Of a stretch of DNA of 64,000 nucleotides, positions 54,618 through 64,000 are shown piece by piece. Source of the stretch: Heliocidaris tuberculata (lineage: Eukaryota > Echinodermata > Echinoidea > Camarodonta > Echinometridae); contig CM046836.1 in NCBI GenBank assembly GCA_025618425.1, forward strand, positions 22,921,981 to 22,985,980, written 5' to 3'. The position numbers were made by a program, and so were the translations under genes. Under the pieces are notes generated by a model, which was given only the letters and a program-made list of their open reading frames with translations, did not search any database and had not been told where the DNA came from. The stretch's first letter is position 1; each line of letters starts with the position of its first letter.

Positions 54618-57600
54618 TCATCTTTTGTGGCTCTTGCTCTTCTTCTTTGTACTTGAGGAGTGTCCATACTCTCCTAGGTCCTTCTCCATTAAGTGCTTCT
54701 CTGCAGTGGTTTCAGCCAACTGATGAGAAGAACACAGGAAAAAGATGTGAGACACGGGGAAGGGGTAGAGAGAGAGAGAAAAAGAGAAAGAGGGAGAGAT
54801 TAAGAGACAAAAAGGGAGAGAGAAAGAGGAAGGGGGGGGGGGAAGACAGGGACAGAGACGAAGCAAACACAGAGTAAAGAGAGGAAGGGGTTAGAGATAA
54901 AGTTTGGAAGAACAAGGATTTTTTTTCGATTTTGAACGTCACACTGAAAGACTTAAGGTCCTCGTAATAGTGAATTTCCACTGTACTATATTCAAAGTAT
55001 GAACTTCAAATGTTATTTCTATAAAGAGATATTGCAAGTTTAAAAACACTCTAAATAAACCCTACGGCAACTTGTGAGAAGACTAGTTGACACACCCATT
55101 CACGCTCGCACACGTAAGGGCCACACAGAACCAAGTCCGAGTTGGGTTCACGAGAGGAGGTTTTATGTTTTCCATTATTTTCTTCATACTCCTTAACCAA
55201 TAACCCATAGAAGGTCACGTAAAGTGCTTTGAGGTTAATTTTATACATTCTAGCCGTCCATATTTTTTTTTTTTTTTAGGTGATTGGTACACTTTGGCCC
55301 GAATTCACAAAGGTGGTAATAGTTTTGTACCATGGTTTATGCAGAATTCACGCACAGTTTAATTCAATTAATTTACATAAACCATGGTCTAAACCATGGC
55401 AACTAGCGTAAAATTTGCGCACTTTGCTAATCACGCGCGTTCATTATTGGATCTTTCTAATTAAGACAGTATTTGATAGTGACAGGTAATTGCACTGCAC
55501 ACCAGAAAGGCATACAGACAGATGGATTGATTTCCGGGTCATATTGACAAAGGTTAATGGCCATTAGTAAGAAGTAGAATATATTTGTATATTGGTCAGG
55601 GTTGGCACGATTTAAATCAACTTGATTAAAGCAAAGAAATACTTAGGTAATTTTGTTGTTGATTTTGTTGATGCAACACAAAAATAAAATCACTAAAAAA
55701 TCATTGTTTGATTTTTAAAAGAATTTTGGCTGAAAAAAATTCATCCAAGTGAGATTTTTGTACTTCGATATATCAGATCCATCAAAATAAGCTGTTTCTC
55801 ATCTATAGGAGCAACATTTACAGCTATAACTAAAAATAATTAGAAAACAAATTATTTAAATAAAATAAAAGGTGATTTAAATCAAATAAATCCAATTATG
55901 TTATTTAACCCTGATATTGGAAATAAAATATTGACCACTTACCATGTCTAATAGTAGTTCAATTTTAAGTTTGAGTAGATTGTTTTCCTCTGCTAAAGAT
56001 TGGTTCTGTTTCCTCAGTTTGATGAAGTCTCTCTGACTGACCCCTCCTGCATTGCCAGACTCTGTAAGAGATGAGAGAGATACCAGGTAGCAAGGTTGGC
56101 AGCGGGAAAAAACTAACACATTTTTAAATTTTAAATTGTCAAATTTTAAGTATTAATGAATATGCCTGAACTTTTATTGCTTAATATCAATTGCTGTTTT
56201 TTATATGTAATACTTAATTAATTTCATTTATCTCTTTGCTTTTCATTTGTTTATTCTTATTGCATATGTAGTAGGCCTTTCTTCAGTACATTCTCTTGAC
56301 ATAGTAATTCATTGTTTTTGCCTCTTTATTTTTGATGCTTTTAATGTGATTTAATATATACATGTATATTTATTTTGATACATATATTTTCCCATTTTGT
56401 ATGTTTGTATATGCATTTGAATATTGTTGTTTTTTAAAATAATAATTGAATATATGACATGTCTGTAAACTCACATTGTTAGTCATCGGACTTTTGGCTG
56501 AGATCAAATATAACCGAATTGAATTTTAATTTGAAAAAAACATTGCAAAGCATATTTTAGCTCAAGGTTAAGGTTCAAGGTTTCTTTATTTCCACATGTT
56601 TTTCAGTGTTTTACATATATACAAATTTGTATTACATAATATCAAACAAAATTACGATAAGAAGTGTTTACATAAATGGAAATTAAAAAAAAAAAATATT
56701 AAAAAAAAAAAAAAGTTAAGTACAGTAATTACATATAATAAACAATTACACTATCATAATTTCGGTGATATCAGGCATAGTAAAGAAACAAAAGTGAAGG
56801 AGTCTATTAAAAAGCACAGCTTGTATTTTATAGACCCCTTTGTGAGAAAAAATATACTTACAAATGCTCTAAGTTTATGGAAATAATTACTAAATATATA
56901 TACTTTACACTATTCCCCCCCCCCCCCCCCCCCCTTACACTACAAAACAGAATAACTGTGACAGTGGTATGTGTACAAATAAATATATTGGAAATAATAA
57001 CAGGCGATGACTTCAGTAGGAGAGAAGAAAGAGAGAGATGGAAGATGAAGGATGGGGACGTTACACATTTTAATGCTTTCTGCAATGATGTTCTTTTCAT
57101 TCTAGCTCAATTTTTGGTTCGAAATGATATTTTCGTTATTTTTTACCATTTAGCAGTTACATGTATATGCAGGAATTTTTTTAGTCTACGTTTAAATGAA
57201 AAAAATGGTGGGAGCTGATTTAATAGTATTATTTAAGGAGTTCCAGAGCTGTGGTCCGGTATATATAAAAGTTTTTTGTGCAGTAGCTGTCCTGGTCATT
57301 GGTAGATGTAGCATATTTGATTGTCTCGTGGGGTATTTGTGTACTTCATTGTTTTTCAAAAATATTTGCAATAAATTTTCTGGTAACTGATTTTTTTCCA
57401 ATTGGTACATAAGACAACCAAGATTGTACAAATTTAATTCTTCAATTTTTAGGACCTTGTTATTATAAAATAGAATGTTAGTGTGAGAACGATAGCTTTT
57501 ATTGCAAATGATTCTCATTAGCCTCTTTTGTAGTAACATAACTTTATTGAGCTCCAGGGAAGCATGTTTTGATGTTAGGCACAGATAGATTTATACTCTC

Positions 57601-58082
57601 TACGGAAATTTCTCTCCCCCCCCCTAACCATACACTTCATAGTGTCCTTTATTGTACCTTGATATATGACAGGGCTTTATTGTTATGGGGGGGGGGGGGG
57701 GTTTGTCCTACAGTCACCATAATTGGCTTGATGTAACAGAAATCGTGTTTCTGTGCTTGTTGAACAGTCATTTGTAAAAGTTAAAGATCACCTGTACAAA
57801 AGATTAGAAAATTAGAATCAAGCCCAGCCCAATCGTCCATTGGAAAACATGCAACACAACTGGCAATCTTGAGACAGGAAAGCTAAACTCACCTGCAATC
57901 CACACTCCATTGTCTTCATCAAACTTGAGTTCTTGACCTCCGAGCTTGACCTTTGGCTGCCCATAGGTCATTCCATACTCTTCCTCTCTGATAGAGCTCT
58001 CTAGGCGATTCAAGTTGTTGAGGGAGGCCGACCTTCTTGGAGGCGTCTTCTTTGTGTTGAACTTATTCCCAAGAAGAGGCAT
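54618..58082 (-). CDS. CBY1: Chibby homologue 1 (three exons)
   Basis: Exons on minus: 58082-57893, 56061-55943 and 54719-54618, encoding 63 + 40 + 33 = 136 residues (human 126). Introns start GTGAGT and GTAAGT and end AG. One codon is split at the first junction (G|AG, Glu). Chibby binds beta-catenin and represses Wnt signalling, and recruits factors at the ciliary transition zone. Evidence: start MPLLGNKFNTKKTPPRRSAS, with the basic 14-3-3-type RRSAS region; GGQELKF; WIA then GGV; the leucine-zipper coiled coil QNQSLAEENNLLKLKIELLL; and the tail AETTAEKHLMEKDL. The C-terminus is Lys/Ser-rich, like the basic nuclear-import tail. Transcribed towards TOMM22. Confidence 0.95.
54880..55295. mobile_element. 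Two MITE fragments fused in CBY1 intron 2
   Basis: GAGGACCTTAAG...AGTGAATTTCCACTGTA (to about 54976) is a pogo-like end as at 51177. It joins a left-truncated relative of the 50550-50912 MITE, ending GGTGATTGGTACACT at 55295. Confidence 0.6.
55296..55942. other. CBY1 intron 2, remainder
   Basis: Includes paired CCATGG/AAACCATGG words at 55320-55400 beginning GGCCCGAATTCACAAAGG (a MITE-like end) and a palindromic TTAAATCAACTTGATT cluster at 55600-55900. No coding signal. Confidence 0.45.
56565..57545 (-). pseudogene. 5'-truncated LINE in CBY1 intron 1
   Basis: Minus-strand frame 57539-57192 reads QKRLMRIICNKSYRSHTNIL, then KYPTRQSN and GPQLWNSLNNTIKSAPT, the C-terminal region of a CR1/L2-group reverse transcriptase protein. 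After a slip in a T-run near 57195 another frame continues SFKRRLKKFLHIHVTAKW to TAA at 57143-57145. A 3' UTR follows to about 56565. It is a different, more diverged family from the two large LINEs and lies sense to CBY1 transcription. Confidence 0.8.
56915..56934 (+). repeat. Poly-C tract, 20 bp
   Basis: C20 inside the LINE fragment's 3' UTR in CBY1 intron 1. Confidence 0.95.
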
Positions 58083-59045
58083 AGCTGATTGGTGTGGAGA
58101 TCAACGTCAGAATGGAAAGAACTGTGGAGTAGAGGAAGACTCACTTAAAATGACACAGCTAATGTTTTATAAAACAAATAAATTGTGGGGAAGATCAAGT
58201 GAAAATGGGGTCATTAAACTCTCAATCTTAATTATTTATGAGTATCAAGTTTGATGAAAATTATCCAGTCTATGCCCCCAAGTTTTTGTTATAGACCCTA
58301 TTATGATGATTATTATTAAGTATTTGGCATCACCTTTGCCGGGGAGGGGCAAAGTGAAATGGATATTAGTGTAACCCTTGGGTCTCTCCACCCGATCTAA
58401 CTGATTGGGATGTGCAGGTGTACCACTACACCAGGGTTTCCATCTGTTCAGAACAAAAAGGGAGAGGCTCTGTCACGACTGTTACTTCTTCATTTTGTCC
58501 AACGCAATTAGGTTCTTCAAAGGGTCTTCATAGTGTGAGAGTTACAACAGTTGTTAAAAAGATGTTTTGTCACCAGGCATAGGACAAGGCTGGGACAAGG
58601 CATGCTCTGAAAGAATGCAAGAGAGCTTACAGCTCTGTCATGATCTAGAAGAGAACCAGGGTTGTCAGTGTCACCAGGGACTTTTTAGTGGTGGAAATTT
58701 TATCGCCTGACACCTTGCCACGAGGGTTCAGGGGGACAAAAACTAGTAGGTTTTTAGGGCTTATAAGTTATAGTTAAACAGTAAAAATATCATGAATCTA
58801 CAAAGTACACACTGTATTGCAGCTGCAGCATATAAGAATTGTAACTACTGTATTAGTATTTGGTTTACTTTGTACATATACCTGCTGTGAGTCAGTTTAC
58901 TGGCTTAAACCACAATTGCATGTTCGTAGGTCAAAATCGTAGTATTTTTTTCTTTGTCAGTGGGGAAATTAGTGCCGGGCGGGCGGGTGTGATAATGCAT
59001 TGAGTGCCGGTCGGAAATTTCGAGTGGTGGAAAGTTTCGACCGGT
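58083..59045. other. CBY1 upstream region
   Basis: Probable 5' UTR and promoter next to the gene; no core element assigned. At about 58376-58450 (minus strand) TGGTGTAGTGGTACACCTGC resembles a tRNA A box and may mark a SINE, but no B box was found. Confidence 0.4.
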
Positions 59046-59046
59046 G

Positions 59047-60930
59047 CCACTCACACTTATGCGAGGTTATTGGAGATAACCTCGCACTCTATACCTTCAT
59101 ACTGTGAGCAATTGCCTCCCATAGCAAGTGTGTGATATCTTGCCCATATGTGTGCAGGAGAGGAGCAAGATCACCAACCATAAACAGCCTAAAAATTTCA
59201 CTTGATCAAGATGATAAAGATCCTGTCGAAGGATCTGGCAAGAAATTAGTTATTCTATCATTCTAAAATGTAGAAGGAAGTATTTTCTCAAAATTTTGCC
59301 AATTTATTAAATATACTAGTGTTTTTAGCTCTTCAACTCAGAGGTCGTGATAGCCCGAAATTGACACAGCCCCATATAGTGATGGTCCTGTGAGTGGACC
59401 GGCGCCGACCACCGTAGTGACAACGCTGAAGAGAACTAATGTTAATCCGATTTCCGGGTAAAAATTTGTGACTTTTTTTTCTTTATTCCAAAAATTGAAA
59501 GCAAAAAAAGAAAAGGCAGCTTTTCAGATGCACAAGAGGACAATAAAAAAGTCCATCGAACCACTTATACATGTACAAGCTTATCTGAAGATCGAACCAT
59601 TAGTATTACCTGGTACATCTTTTTTTAATTATTATTTTTAACAGTTAACTGATACCTAAAAGTTACATGTAACAAAACGAAAGAAAATAAAATAAAAATA
59701 AAACAGAACTTTGTCTGACACAAAAATGAAAACTTAATTGGATCCACTCATAGGCCCTTGCCTATATGGGACTGTGTCCAACATTCACTGTTGCAGCAGA
59801 CAAAAACACACAACAAAATTGCTCTAAGCAAGATTTAATTTTCTTAAATTTGCTAGATTACCTGATTCAGGGACTCTTCAACTCTTACCAGCTTACTGTG
59901 CCCCAAATTTGGGGATTCAGAATTGAAAATGAAATCTCCTGTATGAATATTGTCTAGACTGGAAAAAGGCCGGCGCTAATGCACTTTCGTATCCATACCC
60001 TACCCCACCCCCTACCCCTAGCCTAGGGTTAGGGATATGGGTAGGGGTAGGGTACCGGTACCCAATGCGCATGGATACGAAAGTGCATTAGCGCCAAAAG
60101 GCCTGCTGAGCTGATACACACAAAATCTATTGAAGCCTATTCACCCATAAAAGCTAGTCTGGAGTACAAGGTTATCTTCATCATGAGCTTGTAGTACATT
60201 GTATAAGTGAATTGGATCCACTCACACTTGACTTATGCGAGCTTTATTGGAGATACTGAATTAGACTGATCTACAAACAACCATGACAACTAAGATTAGA
60301 AAAAAAGAAACACCATCATCACTTCAAGCACTCATAGGACCTTGCCGATGTGGGATTGTGTCCGACATTCACTGTTGCAGCAGTCAAAAACAGACAACAA
60401 AATTACTCTAAGCAAGATTTAATTTTCTTACATATGCTAGATTACCTGATTCAGAGACTCTTCAACTCTTACTGTGCCACAAATTTGGGGATTCAGAATT
60501 GAAAGTGAAATTTAAATAATTTTTTTCCTCTCATGTATGAATGATCTAGACTGGAAAAGGGCCCGCTGATACACACAAAAGCTATTGAAGCCTATTCACC
60601 CGTAAAAGCTTGTCTGGAGTACAAGGTTATCTTCAGATAAGCTTGTACATGTATAACTAGGGATCTATAAGTGACTTCAAGTTCAGGCGAGGAAAAGAAA
60701 AGGCCAAAGCGAAACAGCAAATGTTCTCATTTCTACTTTGGCTGCCAAAAACCCAAAGTCACGAAAAGGTCACGTTTTTTTCTTCCACAGATGAAAACAA
60801 CACTCTAACGTCATGAACGTTACACCTATTTGACTTGCTGATGTGGGCACACTCACACTTATGCGAGGTCACTGGAGTGGAGATAACCTCGCACTCTGTA
60901 CCATACTGTGCTGTGAGCAATTGCACCTGG
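59047..60930. repeat. Unclassified composite repeat R, copies 2 and 3
   Basis: CACTCACACTTATGCGAGGTT with a nearby ATAACCTCGCACTCT (inverted CCTCGCA/TGCGAGG) occurs at 59047, 60228 (diverged) and 60848, marking unit boundaries. The body contains CATTCACTGTTGCAGCAG, CTCTAAGCAAGATTTAATTT and GATTCAGAATTGAAA in tandem at 59740-59960 and 60320-60510, and matches 15296-16010. No coding capacity. Confidence 0.7.
59972..60095. mobile_element. hAT-like palindromic MITE (124 bp) in repeat R
   Basis: GGCGCTAATGCACTTTCGTA and its complement flank a core of CCCTACCCC / GGGTTAGGG words. The 8-bp direct repeat AAAAGGCC lies immediately outside both ends (59964-59971, 60096-60103). The sister unit at about 60560 reads GGAAAAGGGCCCGCTG without the insert. 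Confidence 0.85.
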
Positions 60931-62580
60931 CACTGCATAACGAGTAACGTATCGGACTACACCGGGTAAAATCGGTAGGAATACTCTGGTTTGCTTTGAC
61001 CCTCCAGCTCTGTTTCTGCTAAATATATCATTCTAATTGTACGACATATCTCATGAAATAATTTACAAGTATCTACTCTCATTTTATTATAAAATGGCGA
61101 CTGAAATGCGGATTAAACATACCGTCTTTCTAGCTACTCCTGCCGGTATATTCGTTCGTGTTATTTTTTTTTTGTTTGTTTGTTTGGTTGCTGAATTTTT
61201 GACATGAGAGGGCGCAAAACACAAACAAACCATAATTTTTGTTCGGCTCGCGCTCAGATCTAGGATTCCTTTGCGGGGTTCGCGGGGGGAGAAGACCCCA
61301 AAATTTCTGTAAAGAGAAAGTATCTTTCTAGTCCGAATTTCTCTGACAAGCAAAACAAAATCTTACATTTTTTTCAAGTAGGCCTTCCATTGCAGTCCAA
61401 AATTCTCTGATTCTCCGACAAGCACAAAAACTTGTTTCAATACGAATATTAAAAAAAGAAACAAAACAAAGCAAAACAAAAACAACAAACAACCAAAGAA
61501 AAACATCACAAAGAGAAATGCAGGGAATGACTTTCACAGGCATTAAATACTCCAAATCTTGCCCAGGGTTTGTGTGTGTGTGGAGGCCTAGGGGAGCAAG
61601 GAGGGGGGGGGGGGGAGTGGCACAAGCACAAACACGAAAAATGCGCTCTCTTTTTTGTGTGTAGTAAATGTATATTATTAGATTTTCCGGAGCACTGCGT
61701 GCCCCCTCCCGATTCGGCAATGACACTAACTTACTTTTGGAAAGCCTCTTCTCGTTTATTTTCCTGTAAAACCATGCATGCCGTGTCCGTTCTACGCGTA
61801 TCCCCATGTTTTATATGCGGTCAGAACATCGATCTCCACCGTGGGTGAGAAGCAATAGGCAAGAAAGTGAGTAAACAAGTTTGTTTTCCTGCCAATTCGA
61901 CGGCGGTTAATTTTTTTCAAATCAAAGCAATTTTTACAAGAAAGATAGATCTGCGTCTACAGATTCGTTTAGTGCAAAAACGAAAAAGGTAGGCCTATAT
62001 GAAAATATGTCGAAGTCCAGCAATTCAAGTAGCTCATATATGTGTGAGATCTTGAAAAAAATCCACGCTATTCACCACAGTAAATTTTTGCAAAACCTAG
62101 CTCATTTAAAAGCTGCAAAATGGCGGGGGAAGGTTATATTTATTTTCAGAAGTTGCAATATGTGTTTGAAAAGGAGAATTTTGTCTTTAAAAATATCAAT
62201 TTTAAGAAACGAATCTATGACGACACCCAGTTGCCGAGATATCATTGAAAATTCACTACAAAATGTTAGATTTTAGAGCATTTTCACGCAATAGCGCGAG
62301 ATACAAGCGATGCTTCGCTTAACTTAGGGAAGAAATTGATATGGAACCCTCAAAATGCCATTAAGATACCAAAAAGTGAAATACACAGGCCTATACTGTA
62401 CCATTTTTTTCAGTGTAAAAGTAACTGTTGTCTTTTTTAAATTAATTGTGGGTGAAATTGACTGACATTTTGACCTGTAAAGAACCACTAGCATTACAAC
62501 AATTAACAAAACAAAAACAACAACAACAACAAAATATATATATCGACATGAAGGTCACGATATGGATCCCGAAGCTGGCC
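60931..62580. other. Non-coding region
   Basis: Includes TTCTCTGACAAGCA words (61340, 61395) shared with 28148-28280 and a G13 run at 61603. ATGGCGACTGAAATG at 61094 has a good initiation context but runs only 37 codons with no motif. Confidence 0.45.
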
Positions 62581-62593
62581 TCATAGAGGGAAG

Positions 62594-62608
62594 CCCCCCC
62601 CCCCCCCC
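62594..62608 (+). repeat. Poly-C tract, 15 bp
   Basis: C15 beside GATCCCGAAGCTGG and TTTCCGGGATCC, which form a short inverted pair around it. Confidence 0.9.
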
Positions 62609-62795
62609 TTTCCGGGATCCGGGTGACCAAGCAATTAATTTGTCTTGTTTTTTGCTTGTCTTTTCGATGACACCCACAATCAATGGGTTGATTATTATGC
62701 AGACCACACTTGTCCTGTCGTGCATTTTCCTACCTTAGTGCTAAAAAATTGAAATGAAGTAGATGTATTATTGTTATTAAATTGAGAATTTTTAC

Positions 62796-62990
62796 AAAAA
62801 ACACCATAAAAACTACTTTCGAAAAATAAACTGAAGGGTAATTTCAAAGACCTATTGTACTGCCCATAGAAATCTTGTTCGGATTACGTAATACGCGATT
62901 GTAATGTTCGCACATTTCTAAAGGTGATAGACAGGGCTATTGAAATTGCCTTCAGTTGATTTTTCGAAAGTAGTTTTTATCGTGTTAACA
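62796..62990. mobile_element. Foldback MITE-like element
   Basis: ACCATAAAAACTACTTTCGA to CTGAAGGGTAATTTCAA pairs with TTGAAATTGCCTTCAG to TCGAAAGTAGTTTTTATCGT; arms about 45 bp. No target duplication established. Confidence 0.7.
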
Positions 62991-63059
62991 ATACGCTGTA
63001 AAATATCATCTAGTGCTATATACGGTCGAAAATTACGAATATCACAAGGTTATTAATTA

Positions 63060-63300
63060 TTCTCTCTCTCTCTCTGAAAAAAAAGAGAAGAATTTTCATT
63101 CTATTTTCACTCCAGGCCAGGAATTCATGTCAGTGATTATTTAGGTGTGGATATCAATTCATTTCAGACACAAGAAAGCAAAAAAAAAAAAAAAAAAAAA
63201 AAAAAAGAAGTGAATTTTCACTCTATTTTCACTCCGCCGGGGATATGCACGTCAGTGATCACCCCCCCCCCCCCATTTTTTTAAGAGAAAGAGAGAGAGA
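63060..63300. repeat. Simple-sequence cluster and 120-bp duplication
   Basis: TC and GA runs, a poly-A of about 27 and a C13 run surround two copies of GAATTTTCATTCTATTTTCA (63092 and 63212). Confidence 0.7.
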
Positions 63301-63360
63301 GAGAATAGGAAGTTAATTAATTTTTGTTTATTTTTTTTATCATATCGAGGCGGCGCGATC

Positions 63361-63405
63361 ATGGCGATGGCTCAGTGGTAGAGCAGTTGTCTCGTAACCC
63401 CCTGG
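63361..63405 (+). other. tRNA-like fragment, probable SINE remnant
   Basis: GGCGATGGCTCAGTGGTAGAGC followed by GTCTCGTAAC resembles the 5' half of a tRNA (A box TGGCTCAGTGG, anticodon-loop CTCGTAA). The similarity stops after the anticodon arm and there is no B box, so it is not a functional tRNA gene. Confidence 0.45.
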
Positions 63406-63711
63406 TTGTTTACTTACAAGCATTGACATGCTTTTTTTTTTGCAGTCAGGTGAAATAAACCATCAATTACGTGAGGGAGCGTAGCAACCAATCAAAACAT
63501 TTCATTTCGGAAAAATAATTGTTTGCACTTTAGAGCACTTAAGGGCATTTAAAATCCTATCATGTTCAAGAATCGAGGTATTGGTTGCCTATTTTCTTTG
63601 GATTAAAATTTTAAAAAAGAATGCGTGGAACGATCCCCCAGCATGCCCAGGGAGGCCGATATTCCGCTTCATGAATTCGCCTCCCCTGGAGCCACGCCCC
63701 TACTTTTATCT

Positions 63712-63810
63712 TAGTCCAGCCTGGCCTCTTTGAGAGGGAAGTTACTATTCCCGAAGCCCAAACATAGAGGGAGCATAATACATAGTACAAGACATAGTAT
63801 AAGACCCCAT

Positions 63811-63849
<39 letters not shown>

Positions 63850-63955
63850 GGCTGCTATGGGGTCTTATACTATGTCTTGTACTATGTATTATGTCTCCCT
63901 CTATGTTGGGCTTCGGGAATAGTAACTTCCCTCTCAAAGAGGCCAGGCTGGACTA
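63712..63955. mobile_element. Mutator-like foldback with 99-bp arms and a poly-G loop
   Basis: Left arm 63712-63810 and right arm 63857-63955 are near-perfect complements beginning TAGTCCAGCCTGGCCTCTTT. The loop is G37 (63811-63847) plus TTGGCTGCT. The 9-bp direct repeat CTTTTATCT flanks it exactly (63703-63711, 63956-63964). Long TIRs with a 9-bp duplication are typical of Mutator-like elements. Confidence 0.85.
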
Positions 63956-64000
63956 CTTTTATCTATGAACCTTACGTCACGTGTTAAGTCCCCGTACAGA

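Noticed and set aside
58083..58700. X-box upstream of CBY1 (expected for a ciliary gene)
   Set aside because: I scanned for GTNRCC-N-RGYAAC and found no match in the proximal region; the X-boxes in the window are in the distant foldback.
61094..61207. Short ATGGCGACTGAA frame as a possible gene start
   Set aside because: 37 codons only, no motif, no convincing splice donor.
63361..63405. Functional tRNA-Thr gene
   Set aside because: Only the 5' half is present; T arm, B box and acceptor pairing are missing.
63611..63987. Frames with poly-Pro or poly-Gly runs
   Set aside because: They read through the G37 loop of a foldback and appear on both strands by symmetry.

Overview
This is animal nuclear DNA: A+T-rich, intron-bearing, and mostly mobile or repetitive sequence. 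The LINE content (APE-type CR1-like elements with a PHD finger, an SGNH-esterase ORF1 and a 2A-like leader), the rolling-circle elements with internal tandem repeats, the frequent ACATGTA words and the many poly-G/poly-C runs point to a marine invertebrate. A marine deuterostome, most likely an echinoderm such as a sea urchin, fits best; this is inference, not proof.

Only two host genes are well supported. TOMM22 (mitochondrial import receptor subunit TOM22) lies on + at 46463-49705 in three exons. CBY1 (Chibby, a Wnt/beta-catenin antagonist and ciliary basal-body protein) lies on - at 54618-58082 in three exons. All splice sites are GT/AG, the reading frames join exactly, and the proteins align with vertebrate orthologues over their conserved cores. 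They converge tail to tail. CBY1 and TOMM22 are also neighbours in vertebrates (human 22q13.1), so this looks like deep microsynteny with one gene flipped. A weak candidate first exon is at 36517-36819 (-).

Layout. 1-5700: nested inverted repeats, a TA-flanked MITE (2193-2867) and a GATCTT-rich minisatellite. 5725-10573: a putative 4.85 kb DNA transposon with 18-bp terminal repeats and about ten copies of a TTCCGTCCGACATG motif; inside it sit a Helentron-like element with six 147-bp repeats and a foldback built from TACCACAGG words. 10772-14793: purine-rich minisatellite split by nested TTAA-flanked MITEs, plus a second copy of the 2193 MITE. 15-22.7 kb: dispersed repeats, a LINE tail, microsatellites and decayed minisatellites. 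22.7-27.5 kb: a 150-bp satellite abutting LINE copy 1, whose ORF2 is open. 29.1-30.3 kb: second Helentron-like copy, inverted. 30.9-35.9 kb: LINE copy 2, inverted and dead (frameshift, nonsense, deletion and a MITE in its ORF), but keeping a textbook 2A motif. 37276-42133: a giant 4.86 kb foldback carrying RFX X-box-like palindromes. 42.35-43.46 kb: the same satellite inverted, with a MITE in it. 44.9-45.9 kb: another nested TTAA MITE. 46.4-58.1 kb: the two genes with small MITEs in their introns. 59-61 kb: an unclassified composite repeat with an 8-bp-TSD hAT-like MITE. 63712-63955: a 99-bp-armed foldback with a 37-G loop and a 9-bp target duplication.

The main result is a readable insertion history. 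Several nested insertions can be dated relative to each other because a related copy elsewhere in the window keeps the empty site. Boundaries were read by eye. Superfamily names rest on target-site length, terminal bases and structure, not on a transposase, since no DNA-transposon transposase gene was found.
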